This document shows, piece after piece, positions 1 through 8,151 of a DNA stretch of 64,000 nucleotides. The DNA is from Ferrimonas sediminum (GTDB taxonomy: Bacteria > Pseudomonadota > Gammaproteobacteria > Enterobacterales > Shewanellaceae). A program made the position numbers and the translations under genes. The notes under the pieces were generated by a model that saw nothing but the letters and a program-made list of their open reading frames with translations, was not told where the DNA came from and searched no databases. Location of the stretch: the NCBI RefSeq assembly GCF_900100175.1, contig NZ_FNEM01000003.1, forward strand, positions 200,725 through 264,724, given 5' to 3'. Each line of letters opens with the position of its first letter. The first letter of the stretch is position 1.

Positions 1-848
1 ACGCCATTCCCGTCGATGCCCTGGTGGAAACAACGCGTAGCACCAACCCGGCCGAAATCACGCGTGCCTTTGAACAGCGCATCGACGCCGATAAAAAGCA
101 ACAACAAGCCTACATCGACAGTCTCTACGAAACCGAGCTGGTGACTCATCTCGAACGGGGTGAACTGCCTCTGTACTGGTCACGAACCCGGGTGGTGGCC
201 GACTCACCCCACAAGGCCGACAGCAGCAGCCCCGAGTCCAGCCTGATGGTGGACGCCCTCGCCGAAGAGTTTCGCAGATCCAACGACTCGTTGCTGCTGG
301 TCTCCCCCTATTTTGTACCGGGCCAGGCCGGTGCAGATAACCTGGTGGCCATGGCCCGCCGCGGTCTGAAGATCAGCATCATCACCAATTCGCTGGCGGC
401 CACCGATGTGGTCGCGGTGCACTCCGGCTATCGAGGCTATCGACAGCAGTTGCTGGAAGCCGGCATCGCCCTTTACGAAACCAAGCGCCGTCCCGGTATC
501 AAGCCTGGCAGTTGGGCTGCTTCATCGCAGGCCAGCCTGCACGCTAAAACCATGGTGTTTGATCACCGTACCCTGTTCGTCGGCTCCTTCAACCTGGATC
601 CGCGCTCCGCCCTCATCAATACCGAGATGGGGGTCTTGTTCGACTCGCCGAAGCTGGCCAAGCTGATGACCCAGTCGCTGGAAAAACAGATACCCAAATC
701 AACCTACCGCCTGAGCCTGGAGGATGGCGAGTTGCGCTGGCACGATGACCAGACTGGAGCCGTGCTCTCCTCCGAACCCGACGCCAGCGTGTGGCGACGG
801 ATGGGCGCCTGGTTAATGACCTGGCTCCCTATCGAAGACCAGCTGTAA
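1..848 (+). CDS. Phospholipase D-family / cardiolipin synthase (ClsC/YmdC-like), 5'-truncated by window edge
   Basis: The reading frame is open from base 3 with no start in view, so this is the C-terminal part of a longer gene. It contains the second HKD motif of the PLD superfamily (HAKTMVFD, followed by GSFNLDPRS), near bases 540-610. An upstream core (LLLVSPYFVPG) and a segment ending in ITNSLAATD are typical of bacterial cardiolipin synthases of the ClsC/YmdC type. These enzymes transfer phosphatidyl groups between phospholipids at the inner membrane. The first HKD motif must lie outside the window. The family assignment is strong. The choice of ClsC over other PLD enzymes rests on the general look of the sequence. 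Confidence 0.75.
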   Translation, partial: AIPVDALVETTRSTNPAEITRAFEQRIDADKKQQQAYIDSLYETELVTHLERGELPLYWSRTRVVADSPHKADSSSPESSLMVDALAEEFRRSNDSLLLVSPYFVPGQAGADNLVAMARRGLKISIITNSLAATDVVAVHSGYRGYRQQLLEAGIALYETKRRPGIKPGSWAASSQASLHAKTMVFDHRTLFVGSFNLDPRSALINTEMGVLFDSPKLAKLMTQSLEKQIPKSTYRLSLEDGELRWHDDQTGAVLSSEPDASVWRRMGAWLMTWLPIEDQL

Positions 849-864
849 TCTGCCCCATACAAAA

Positions 865-884
865 GGGCCGGCGATTGCCGGCCC
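865..884. terminator. Hairpin between convergent genes
   Basis: A perfect 8-bp GC-rich stem with a 4-base loop lies between the convergent PLD gene and subtilisin gene. A short T tract follows it when read on the minus strand, so it can serve the subtilisin gene and probably both. Confidence 0.7.
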
Positions 885-895
885 CTGATCAAGGG

Positions 896-2473
896 TTAAC
901 GGTTCTTTTTGCCTTTACCGGGCTTATCGCTACCGCCGCCACCACCGGTGTCACCGCCTCCGCTACTGCCGGTGCAGCTGGCCAGGGCCAGGTGCGCGTC
1001 GTAGGCACGAATCAGGCCATGACCATAGGCATCATCGCGGCCCGCCGTCCCCAAGTCTTCGGCAGTACTGGCCAATGCGGTGCGCACTTCTGAATTACTG
1101 CAGGTCGGATTATGACTCCACACCAGTGCCGCCACGCCAGCCACGTGCGGAGTCGCCATGGAGGTACCATCGAAGTAGGCATAGTGATCGGTGGACACCG
1201 CCAGGTCAGCCCTACCCAGGCTGGCCTTCAGGGCGGCACCGGCGCTGTCGCTGATTCCTACGGAAGGGATGGAGGTCGAAGTCTCGCCCAGGGTGCCGTA
1301 CAGCATGCCCGGCTCGTTGTTGTAGATCACCGCACCGATACCACCGTTGCTTTGGCAGTTAAGCACCTTATCGGCAAAGCTGACGTTACCGCGGGCGATC
1401 AGGCAAACCTTGCCGGAGGCGGCGCAGGAGGCTTCGCCGGTACCGCAATCCACCAGGTCACCGGACACGGACTGAATGGGAGAGCCATCCATCATCGCCG
1501 AAGCATAAGCGCTGCCGTCAACGGTCAGATCAGACTTGGCTGCGCTGTCCATGGGCACGGAGGAGAGTACGCCCACCCCGGGTGCCGCCAACTCGACCTG
1601 GTTGGTCTGCTGCGAGAAATCCGCCACAGCCTTGTTCTCATCTATGGCCGCAACGGACACCACTGAATCGTAGGAGGCGGGGTAGGAGTGACGGGTGTTA
1701 CCATCATTGCCAGCCGCGGCGATACTCAATACCCCTTCACCAAAGGCCTGTTCGAAGGCCCGCATCTCGGTACGGTTGGAGCGGGAACCGCCCAGGCTCA
1801 TGTTGATCACCATGTTATCCAGCTGGCGATCGGCCTTAGCTGCCTTACAGGCATCCAGCGCGGCCACCAGACCGGAGGAGTAAGCCCAGCCATCGGCGCT
1901 GAACACCTTGATGATATGCAGGTTGAGGTTGCTGTTAGGCAGTACGCCCACCACACCGACGTTATTGGCTACCCCGGCAATGGTGCCGGCCACATGGGTG
2001 CCGTGACCATTTTCGTCGGTGAACCAGTCTCCGGTTCCCGGGTCACTGGTACCCTGGACCGCGCCGTTGTGGTTCAGATCTTCGTGCTGGCCGTCGTAAC
2101 CGGAGTCAATGATGCACACCAGGGTGTTAGAGGCGGCAGCATCGGACAGCTGGTCAGCCTGTACCATAGGAATGCCGTAAGGGATGGTTTCGGACATCAT
2201 GTAGCGCTTCACGTCCGCTTCTACATACTCTACGTTCGGGTTGCGCTCCAGTGCCTTCAGCGCCTGGGCCGGCAAGCTGACCGCCATCGCGTCATGGGCG
2301 GAAAGCTGGCGCTCAACCCGTCCCTTTCCCTGGGCAACACTGGCGGCCACTCCCTGGCCTTTACCCGGTTTGAATTTAACGATGTAACGTTCCTGAGTTT
2401 CTGCATAGCCCACATTGAGCAAGCTGGCGGCCGCCAAAGACAGCGCCAAGGAGGTCTTCTTCATCAGAGTCAT
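896..2473 (-). CDS. Secreted subtilisin-like serine protease (S8) with PA-domain insertion
   Basis: A 525-residue preproprotease. Residues 1-24 are a signal peptide. An inhibitor I9-type propeptide (RYIVKF start, VEYVEAD end) spans about 29-88. The catalytic domain carries Asp123 (IIDSG), His157 (GHGTHVAG), oxyanion Asn256 (AAGND) and Ser438 (GTSMATPHVAG). Between about 310 and 430 the domain is interrupted by a protease-associated (PA) domain, as in several marine gammaproteobacterial subtilisins. Cys pairs around 343/350 and 357/373 fit an exported protein. The tail (from about 501) is glycine-rich and ends basic, with no recognisable sorting domain. The likely role is extracellular protein degradation. 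It stands alone, facing the PLD gene. Confidence 0.93.
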   Translation of the reverse strand: MTLMKKTSLALSLAAASLLNVGYAETQERYIVKFKPGKGQGVAASVAQGKGRVERQLSAHDAMAVSLPAQALKALERNPNVEYVEADVKRYMMSETIPYGIPMVQADQLSDAAASNTLVCIIDSGYDGQHEDLNHNGAVQGTSDPGTGDWFTDENGHGTHVAGTIAGVANNVGVVGVLPNSNLNLHIIKVFSADGWAYSSGLVAALDACKAAKADRQLDNMVINMSLGGSRSNRTEMRAFEQAFGEGVLSIAAAGNDGNTRHSYPASYDSVVSVAAIDENKAVADFSQQTNQVELAAPGVGVLSSVPMDSAAKSDLTVDGSAYASAMMDGSPIQSVSGDLVDCGTGEASCAASGKVCLIARGNVSFADKVLNCQSNGGIGAVIYNNEPGMLYGTLGETSTSIPSVGISDSAGAALKASLGRADLAVSTDHYAYFDGTSMATPHVAGVAALVWSHNPTCSNSEVRTALASTAEDLGTAGRDDAYGHGLIRAYDAHLALASCTGSSGGGDTGGGGGSDKPGKGKKNR

Positions 2474-3090
2474 AAATTCTACCTAACTTATCCTTAGTTA
2501 TAGTTGTACCCCGTATCCCGAGGTGTCACGACTCCAGACTGTGACAACGATACCCTAACCTTAGGGAAACGCAGGCGTAAAGCAATCACCCGTGGCTGCA
2601 ACCAGGGCGTTAACCTGATGCTGCTCGCCTTAACAGCGACTTATTCAAACAATCTCGCCACATTGCAGCCATCGACACTAAAGCTAGCCGAAATAGTGGA
2701 ACCAAAAAGTTTTTTTATAAGCATTTCCATTCAAGGAGAGGAGATGCTTTCACTTGCCAAATAAAATCAAAAACTTGCAATGACCTGCCCCTCTGGACAG
2801 ACCTGTTCCCTTTTTTGAGGGCAGTTTTGTACCGGAAGAAAATTTGTTTTGAACTCGATCACGATTCAACCGTGACGCCGATCTCGGTGCCTCAGCACAG
2901 TGGCGGGACATTCTGTGAATTGACTCCGGTTCATTAACACCCAAACCCAAAAATTCACCCCGCCAAAGTAAAATATTTCATTGACTCTCCGTCCCATGAG
3001 AAATTTTTGTCTGTGAAGGCGTCACGGTGTCTGTTGCTCCCTTTCCGTACTCTGAGCTCATCAAAACAAGCAATCGCACTTGGAGAAACC
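2474..3090. other. Intergenic region between divergent protease and flavoprotein genes
   Basis: About 600 bases holding the two divergent promoter regions. I see no convincing gene. The open frames here are short and lack ribosome binding sites and family features. An imperfect inverted repeat around 2968-3003 (ATTTCAT ... ATGAGAAAT) lies upstream of the flavoprotein start and could be an operator, but this is weak. Confidence 0.4.
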
Positions 3091-4596
3091 ATGTCTAACA
3101 GACGCTCATTCCTCAAACTGGGGGCTGGCATTGCCGCTGGAGGGCTATCCGCCAGCATGCCGGCACTGGCCGCACGGGAAGGGACACAACACTGGGACGA
3201 AGAGGTCGACGTTCTGGTGATCGGCTCAGGCTTTGCCGGGCTGTCCGCCGCCCTGAACGCTCAGCGTCAGGGGCTGGGTAAAGTACTGGTACTGGAAAAA
3301 ATGCAAGTCATCGGCGGTAACTCCGCCATCAATGGCGGCTGGTTTGCGGTACCCAAGAACCCGATTCAGCTGGCTCAAGGCATCAGCGACGACAGCCCGG
3401 CCGAGCTGGTAAAAGATCAGATGATCTCCGGCCGGGGCATGGCCAACGAAGCGATGCTGACCCAGATCGCCGAGCACGCTCTGGACGCTTACCATATGTG
3501 CGAGGATGCCGGCGTTGAGTTTCGCAAAAACTTCAACATCCAGGTCGGTGGCCACAACAAAGCCCGCGCCATTCGCAGCAAGCACGGTACCGGCGGCGAT
3601 TACACTACCAAACTCTATGAAGCCGGCGCCCGGGAGGGCATCGAGTATCGCTTGCAACACTACATCGAAGACTTCATCCGGGTCGGTGATGAGGTCCAGG
3701 GCGTCGTGGTTCGCCGGGGCTACCGTTTCCCGGATCAGAAGACCGGCGAGCTGATCCGCATCAAGGCCAACAAGGCGGTGATCTGCGCCTCGGGCGGCTT
3801 TACCCGCAACATGGCCCTGCGCGCCGCGGTGGATCCATCACTGGACCCCACCCTGGACGGCACCAACCACCTCGGTGCCACCGGCGAGGTGATGCTCTCC
3901 GCCATGGCTCACGGTGCCCTGCCGGTACACCTGGATATGATCCAGACCGGCCACTGGGGCTCTCCCGATGAGGGCGGCTTCGGCTGGTCGGTAGCCTTGC
4001 TATCCATCAGCTGGCACGAGGGGATGGCCGTCAGTGTCCTGGACGGAAAACGCTTCATGAACGAGCGCGCCGACCGCCTGACCTGTTCCACCGCCATCAT
4101 GAAGAACCGCTACCCGGACGGCACTCCCGCCTATCCGCTGGTGTTCTTCAACCACGATGACCATCCGGGCGACGATCGCGTCATGCGGGCCCTGAGGGAT
4201 GAGATGGCCTGGAAAGTAGACAGCCTGGAGGAGATGGCAGAGAAGTTCAACGTACCACTGGCGCAGCTGAAGCTGAGCGTCAAAGAGCACAATGAGAACG
4301 TGAAAAAGCGGATCGATCCCCTGTTCGGCCGCAAGATGGACACCGCTCAGATACTGAAGGCTCCCTTCGTGGTCTCCCGTGTCTGGCCCAAAGTCCACTA
4401 CTGCATGGGTGGCCTGAAAACCGACCTGGATGGACGCGTACTCGATGGTCGCACCATGACACCAATCAAGAAGCTGTACGCGGCAGGGGAAGTCACCGGC
4501 GGCGTGCATGGCCGGGCCAGGCTGAGCTCCACCTCCTGCCTGGAGTGCCTGACCATGGGCATCATCGTATCCAAAACCATTAAAGCTGACGCCTAA
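3091..4596 (+). CDS. Tat-exported FAD-dependent reductase of the flavocytochrome c/fumarate reductase family (split flavin subunit)
   Basis: A 501-residue periplasmic flavoprotein. The start at 3091 follows GGAGAAACC and gives a twin-arginine signal (R4-R5, SFLK). The FAD dinucleotide site is GSGFAG (45-50). Residues matching the fumarate reductase active site are present: Arg329 (NERADR, the proton-donating Arg), His436 (VHYCMGG) and Arg477 (HGRARL). His288 (TGHWG) fits the carboxylate-binding His. The segment between His288 and Arg329 and the usual RLGG motif (here RLSS) differ from true fumarate reductases, so the substrate is probably another unsaturated acid such as acrylate, methacrylate, urocanate or cinnamate. 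Heme motifs are absent and are supplied by the next gene 10 bases downstream. Family is certain, substrate is inference. Confidence 0.9.
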   Translation: MSNRRSFLKLGAGIAAGGLSASMPALAAREGTQHWDEEVDVLVIGSGFAGLSAALNAQRQGLGKVLVLEKMQVIGGNSAINGGWFAVPKNPIQLAQGISDDSPAELVKDQMISGRGMANEAMLTQIAEHALDAYHMCEDAGVEFRKNFNIQVGGHNKARAIRSKHGTGGDYTTKLYEAGAREGIEYRLQHYIEDFIRVGDEVQGVVVRRGYRFPDQKTGELIRIKANKAVICASGGFTRNMALRAAVDPSLDPTLDGTNHLGATGEVMLSAMAHGALPVHLDMIQTGHWGSPDEGGFGWSVALLSISWHEGMAVSVLDGKRFMNERADRLTCSTAIMKNRYPDGTPAYPLVFFNHDDHPGDDRVMRALRDEMAWKVDSLEEMAEKFNVPLAQLKLSVKEHNENVKKRIDPLFGRKMDTAQILKAPFVVSRVWPKVHYCMGGLKTDLDGRVLDGRTMTPIKKLYAAGEVTGGVHGRARLSSTSCLECLTMGIIVSKTIKADA

Positions 4597-4606
4597 GGAG
4601 AACAGC

Positions 4607-4972
4607 ATGAAATCAATTCTGTTAACCCTGGCGCTAGGCCTGGCTCTCACTGCGACCGCCCAGGCTGGCGAACTGACCAAGGTCAAAGGCAGCATCAAGG
4701 GCCGGGACAACCACCAGTTCCTGTATGAAGAGGGGTGCAAAGCCTGCCACTCGGGATCCGCCAAAAAATACGTCGACGACAGCGCTTGTCAGGACTGCCA
4801 CGGCAACATTAACGACATCGAGATCACCCGCGAGCTGGTGCTCGAAGAAGCCAATCCGCACAAGAGCATTCACTTTAACCAGGGCGCCAGCTGTCTGGCG
4901 TGCCACGCGGAGCATCAGCAAAAAGCGCCTGTGTGCTCCGAGTGCCATCGCACCTGGTTTGACGTGATGTAA
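4607..4972 (+). CDS. Periplasmic tetraheme cytochrome c, electron donor to the flavoprotein
   Basis: A 121-residue protein with a signal peptide (cleavage after AQA, residue 20) and four CXXCH motifs starting at residues 44, 61, 96 and 110. Size and heme spacing resemble the N-terminal heme domain of Shewanella flavocytochrome c3. It begins 10 bases after the flavoprotein stop, with an AAGGAG ribosome site. The pair therefore looks like a flavocytochrome c split into two polypeptides. It would take electrons from a membrane quinol dehydrogenase such as CymA, which is not in this window, and pass them to the flavin. The axial ligands beyond the CXXCH histidines cannot be assigned from sequence. 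Confidence 0.92.
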   Translation: MKSILLTLALGLALTATAQAGELTKVKGSIKGRDNHQFLYEEGCKACHSGSAKKYVDDSACQDCHGNINDIEITRELVLEEANPHKSIHFNQGASCLACHAEHQQKAPVCSECHRTWFDVM

Positions 4973-4977
4973 CACCC

Positions 4978-5004
4978 TCGACACCGGAGCGGCTCCGGTG
5001 TCGA
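4978..5004 (+). other. Strong inverted repeat between cytochrome and cupin genes
   Basis: Two 13-base arms (TCGACACCGGAGC and its complement) are separated by one base. No T tract follows on the plus strand, so it is more likely a transcript-processing or stabilising hairpin or a partial attenuator than a complete terminator. It could set the ratio of reductase to cupin expression. Confidence 0.55.
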
Positions 5005-5039
5005 CCAAAACAACAAAGTACCATTCCAATAGGATGAAG

Positions 5040-5777
5040 ATGATGAAAAAACTTGCATTACTAATCGGCGTATTCTGCTCCGGCTCTGTGCTGGCCAATG
5101 CCCATCTGGAGCACGCCCAACTGCCTTACCAGCAAGCCACGGCAATCCCTTACGACAGCACCCCTTACACGCCTCAGGACACCATGCCCGAGCAGTGTAA
5201 AGACCCGATGGTGATGCAGTACATCGCCGATTGGGAAGCGGGTCGCGTTGACTTCAACACCATTCAGTCCAATGACTCCATTGCCAAGGATCAGCGATTC
5301 TGTAAGACCATGGACGACGACGGCAACATCATGGAAGCCAAGGACTGTAAACTGGAAAATGCCCCGGTCGGCTACCTGTGGAAAGAGCTGTCCGACGCCC
5401 CGGTAGTTATCGGCATCACCAATGGCGGCAAGTCTGACCACGCCCCCCACTTCCACGGCCAACCTGAGTGTTACTACGCCGTTTCAGGCCGTGCCCGCAC
5501 TCTGGCAGACGGCCAGTATAAGTGGATGGAAAAGGGACAGTACTTCTACATTCCCGGTAACACCATCCACAACACCCCCATCACCGATGAGCAGGGCTTT
5601 GGAGTGATGTACTGGTACCCGAAAAACGCCCATTTCGACGGCTTCAAATACTACTGGCGCAAAGACGTGAAGAACCTGCGCGTAGCCGAAGAAGCCTTTG
5701 ATCGCATCGATGCCCTGCGCAAAGCCGCCATGGATCTGGGCCCATACGGTACCAACCAAGACAAGTTCAAAAAATAA
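5040..5777 (+). CDS. Periplasmic cupin protein, DMSP-lyase-like metal site
   Basis: A 245-residue protein with a signal peptide (MMKKLALLIG..., cleavage near VLANA, residues 17-21). I chose the start because AGGA lies 5-8 bases upstream of the tandem ATGs. A helical N-terminal half precedes one cupin barrel. Motif 1 is His137-x-His139-xxx-Glu143-x-Tyr145, and motif 2 contributes His177 (IPGNTIH). The HxHxxxExY arrangement with a Tyr next to the metal ligands is the pattern reported for cupin-type DMSP lyases (DddY, DddL, DddK). The protein is much shorter than DddY (about 400 residues) and close to DddL in size. It lies just behind a reductase that could use acrylate. A generic periplasmic cupin is the alternative. 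Confidence 0.6.
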   Translation: MMKKLALLIGVFCSGSVLANAHLEHAQLPYQQATAIPYDSTPYTPQDTMPEQCKDPMVMQYIADWEAGRVDFNTIQSNDSIAKDQRFCKTMDDDGNIMEAKDCKLENAPVGYLWKELSDAPVVIGITNGGKSDHAPHFHGQPECYYAVSGRARTLADGQYKWMEKGQYFYIPGNTIHNTPITDEQGFGVMYWYPKNAHFDGFKYYWRKDVKNLRVAEEAFDRIDALRKAAMDLGPYGTNQDKFKK

Positions 5778-5796
5778 ACAGATCCAACTATTTTTT

Positions 5797-5817
5797 GGAG
5801 CCGGTGCTGCCGGCTCC
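5797..5817 (+). terminator. Hairpin between cupin and porin genes
   Basis: GGAGCCGG paired with CCGGCTCC around a 5-base loop, followed by CTTT. The T tract is short, so termination is probably partial and some transcripts may read into the porin gene. Confidence 0.5.
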
Positions 5818-5835
5818 CTTTAAGGCAGTGAAATA

Positions 5836-6966
5836 ATGAAAAACCTAACCAAACTCTCCACGGTGGCAGCGGCGGTCCTTACCCTGCTGACCACCCCGGT
5901 TCAAGCCCAGGAAGAAGACGGCATCAGCATCGGCGGCGCGGTGCGTGTTAACTACGGCATGAAGCTCTACAGCGACGCCTCCAAAGACAAGGGCGGCGAC
6001 CTGACGTTTGATATGGCGGCCATCAAGTTCAACGGCAAGCACGGCGACTGGGGCCTGGCCTCGGAGTACCGTTTTACCTCCAGCACCGATTACATCAAGT
6101 ACGGCTACGGTTACTACGACGTCAGCCCGGAATGGCAGCTGCAGTTTGGTATCAACAAGGTCCCCTTCGGCAACCGCGAATTCATCTCCAACAGCTGGTG
6201 GTTCGGTATTCCTTACTACCTGGGCTTCGAGGACGATCATGATGTGGGCCTGAAGGCCACCTTTGATAACGGCCAGTGGCACACCGACCTGGGCTTCTAC
6301 AAGAACCCGGAGTACGGCGCCTCGGAGAACAAGCGCTACGCCACCGATCTGTACACCGGCACCATCAACGGCACCGAGTACGCCAACGAAGAAACCAACC
6401 AGCTGAACCTGCGCCAGACCTACACCCTGGCCCACGACGGCGGCAGCACCACCATTGGCGGTTCAGTTCAATGGGGTCAGATCTACAACAGCAAAACCGA
6501 GAAAAATGGCGATCGCTATGCCATCGCCGCTCACCTGGACTCCAGCTTCAACGGCTGGAACATTCAACTGCAGGCGATGCAGTACGAATACGACGCCGAA
6601 AACCAGGCGGGCGTAGACGGCAACAAGATCGGTGTCTCGGTCGTCAGCTGGCAGTATGAGATCGCCTCGAAAGGCCAGGCCTACAACTTCAACATCGCCA
6701 AAACCTTCCCCACCAGCTGGGGCAGCGTCAAGGTATACAACGACTTTGGCATCATGACTCCCGACACCGACGATGACAGCTTTGACAACAGCTACCAGAA
6801 CGTGACTGGCGCCGCCATTGCCGCCGGGCCGCTGTACATCATGGCTGACTTTGTCATGGGTCGTAACATGACCTTCTCCACCGAGATGGACGACCACGTT
6901 GGCCTGGAAGAAGCGGGCGACGGCTGGGATCAGCGCATCAATATCAATTTCGGCTACTACTTCTAA
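5836..6966 (+). CDS. Outer-membrane porin
   Basis: A 376-residue beta-barrel protein. The signal peptide ends at PVQA (residue 24). Alternating hydrophobic/aromatic strands run throughout, many with paired aromatics (YGYGYYD, SNSWWFG), and the chain ends in FGYYF, the terminal-Phe signature for outer-membrane insertion. It follows the cupin gene by 58 bases in the same direction and ends in a strong terminator, so it is plausibly the substrate entry channel of the reductase module. I cannot place it in a named substrate-specific porin family. Confidence 0.85.
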   Translation: MKNLTKLSTVAAAVLTLLTTPVQAQEEDGISIGGAVRVNYGMKLYSDASKDKGGDLTFDMAAIKFNGKHGDWGLASEYRFTSSTDYIKYGYGYYDVSPEWQLQFGINKVPFGNREFISNSWWFGIPYYLGFEDDHDVGLKATFDNGQWHTDLGFYKNPEYGASENKRYATDLYTGTINGTEYANEETNQLNLRQTYTLAHDGGSTTIGGSVQWGQIYNSKTEKNGDRYAIAAHLDSSFNGWNIQLQAMQYEYDAENQAGVDGNKIGVSVVSWQYEIASKGQAYNFNIAKTFPTSWGSVKVYNDFGIMTPDTDDDSFDNSYQNVTGAAIAAGPLYIMADFVMGRNMTFSTEMDDHVGLEEAGDGWDQRININFGYYF

Positions 6967-6995
6967 GCCAAAACCAACATCACTCCTGTCCCCCA

Positions 6996-7022
6996 AGCGG
7001 CGCCCCTCGGTGCCGCTTTTTT
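6996..7022 (+). terminator. Rho-independent terminator of the reductase module
   Basis: AGCGGCGCC paired with GGTGCCGCT and followed by six T residues, 30 bases after the porin stop. This closes the plus-strand transcription unit. Confidence 0.9.
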
Positions 7023-7205
7023 AGTTGCTGACGATTTCACGACAACGCCCGCAGCAGTGACAACAGGGGCGGATAGCCGCCATGCCCCTTCATTAAATCC
7101 TCTTTCTGGTGACACTCGAACTCCTGAAACCTGGAACGCAGCCAACCCTGTTTGCCGCGCTGCTCGAATCGGACCGTTTCCCTGTCAACATGGCAGCCAA
7201 GCAGT

Positions 7206-7231
7206 AAAAAGGCTCCTTAAGGAGCCTTTTT
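7206..7231. terminator. Bidirectional terminator before the TetR gene end
   Basis: AAAAAGGCTCC, a TTAA loop, then GGAGCCTTTTT. It is symmetrical with T runs on both strands and sits 29 bases beyond the stop of the minus-strand TetR gene. Confidence 0.9.
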
Positions 7232-7259
7232 ATAAAGAGTCATCATCCCCGCAAAGCTC

Positions 7260-8009
7260 CTAGGCGCCCTCCTTTTGCATCGCCAGACAGTTACGGCAAC
7301 TGTTGAAGCTGTCACGGTTAGCCTGGTAATACATGTGTACCCGCATCCCCATGCGCTCAAACTTCGCCAGACTCAACTCCTCTTTCCACTCATAAGGCAA
7401 GAAAACCCTTTGTAACTGCCGGAACAGGGTCTGTCGTTTTTCATGGAGAAACTGTCTATCAATCAAGCGACTCTCAAATGAGGACAGGCAACCACTGAGA
7501 AAAAACGTAATCGCCTGGGCGTGCTCACGCACCTCATCCTGAGTGGCGATCAAATCTCCCTGCTTCACTGCGAGTGCAAGGTAATCGTTGTTGGCTAACC
7601 AGTACTGATTGATTCTTTGTTCGAATACCTTGACCTTCTCAGGGCTGGCCAGGCGCCATATCATGCTGTTCACCGCCGTTTGACGAACCAGGTTAAAAGT
7701 CGGCGAAAAATAGGTAGCTTCAAAACTAAAGATTATTGGTATCAGAACCTTTTCGACCGACGTCAGCTCGGGATACAAACGCTCAAATTCCGAAAAATGA
7801 TTGGATGTCGCGTTACGCAGAAAGCAGCACACCAACAGATCTTCCTTGCTTTCAAACAGCTTATAGAAGGTGCTGTTAGACAGCTCCGACTCTTTACTGA
7901 CCTGGGACAGCTTAAAGGAGATCAGACCCTGCTTTTCGATCAAGGATTCCGTCGAATCGAGCAACCGGTGACAACGTTCAATCTGTACATCGGAATGGGG
8001 GCATTGCAT
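7260..8009 (-). CDS. TetR/AcrR-family transcriptional regulator
   Basis: A 249-residue protein with an N-terminal TetR DNA-binding domain. The helix-turn-helix runs around residues 30-60 (LSQVSKESELSNSTFYKLF, then SKEDLL). The rest is helical and ligand-binding, with no family I can name. The C-terminus carries a CRNC pair, which could bind metal or sense redox state. It faces the reductase/cupin/porin module across a shared terminator region, so it is a candidate regulator of it. A CCGGCT/AGCCGG inverted repeat lies just upstream of its own start (8029-8046). Regulation of the neighbours is inference. Confidence 0.88.
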   Translation of the reverse strand: MQCPHSDVQIERCHRLLDSTESLIEKQGLISFKLSQVSKESELSNSTFYKLFESKEDLLVCCFLRNATSNHFSEFERLYPELTSVEKVLIPIIFSFEATYFSPTFNLVRQTAVNSMIWRLASPEKVKVFEQRINQYWLANNDYLALAVKQGDLIATQDEVREHAQAITFFLSGCLSSFESRLIDRQFLHEKRQTLFRQLQRVFLPYEWKEELSLAKFERMGMRVHMYYQANRDSFNSCRNCLAMQKEGA

Positions 8010-8151
8010 ACGTTCACTACCTATAGAACCGGCTTCAAACAGCCGGCGTCATTGTACTAAAAACAGGGTGGCCCAGTCCGCAGCAGTTCACATTTGCCAC
8101 ATTAACCTGTCGTTTTCCATTCACTCGAGATCACAAATAAACCCAATTCAT

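Noticed and set aside
2504-2764. An 86-codon plus-strand frame upstream of the flavoprotein
   Set aside because: It lacks a ribosome site and family features, lies in a divergent promoter region and has unbiased codons.
3091-4596. Calling the flavoprotein FccA or fumarate reductase
   Set aside because: The active site matches the superfamily, but the region that would fix fumarate specificity differs and heme motifs are absent. The substrate is left open.
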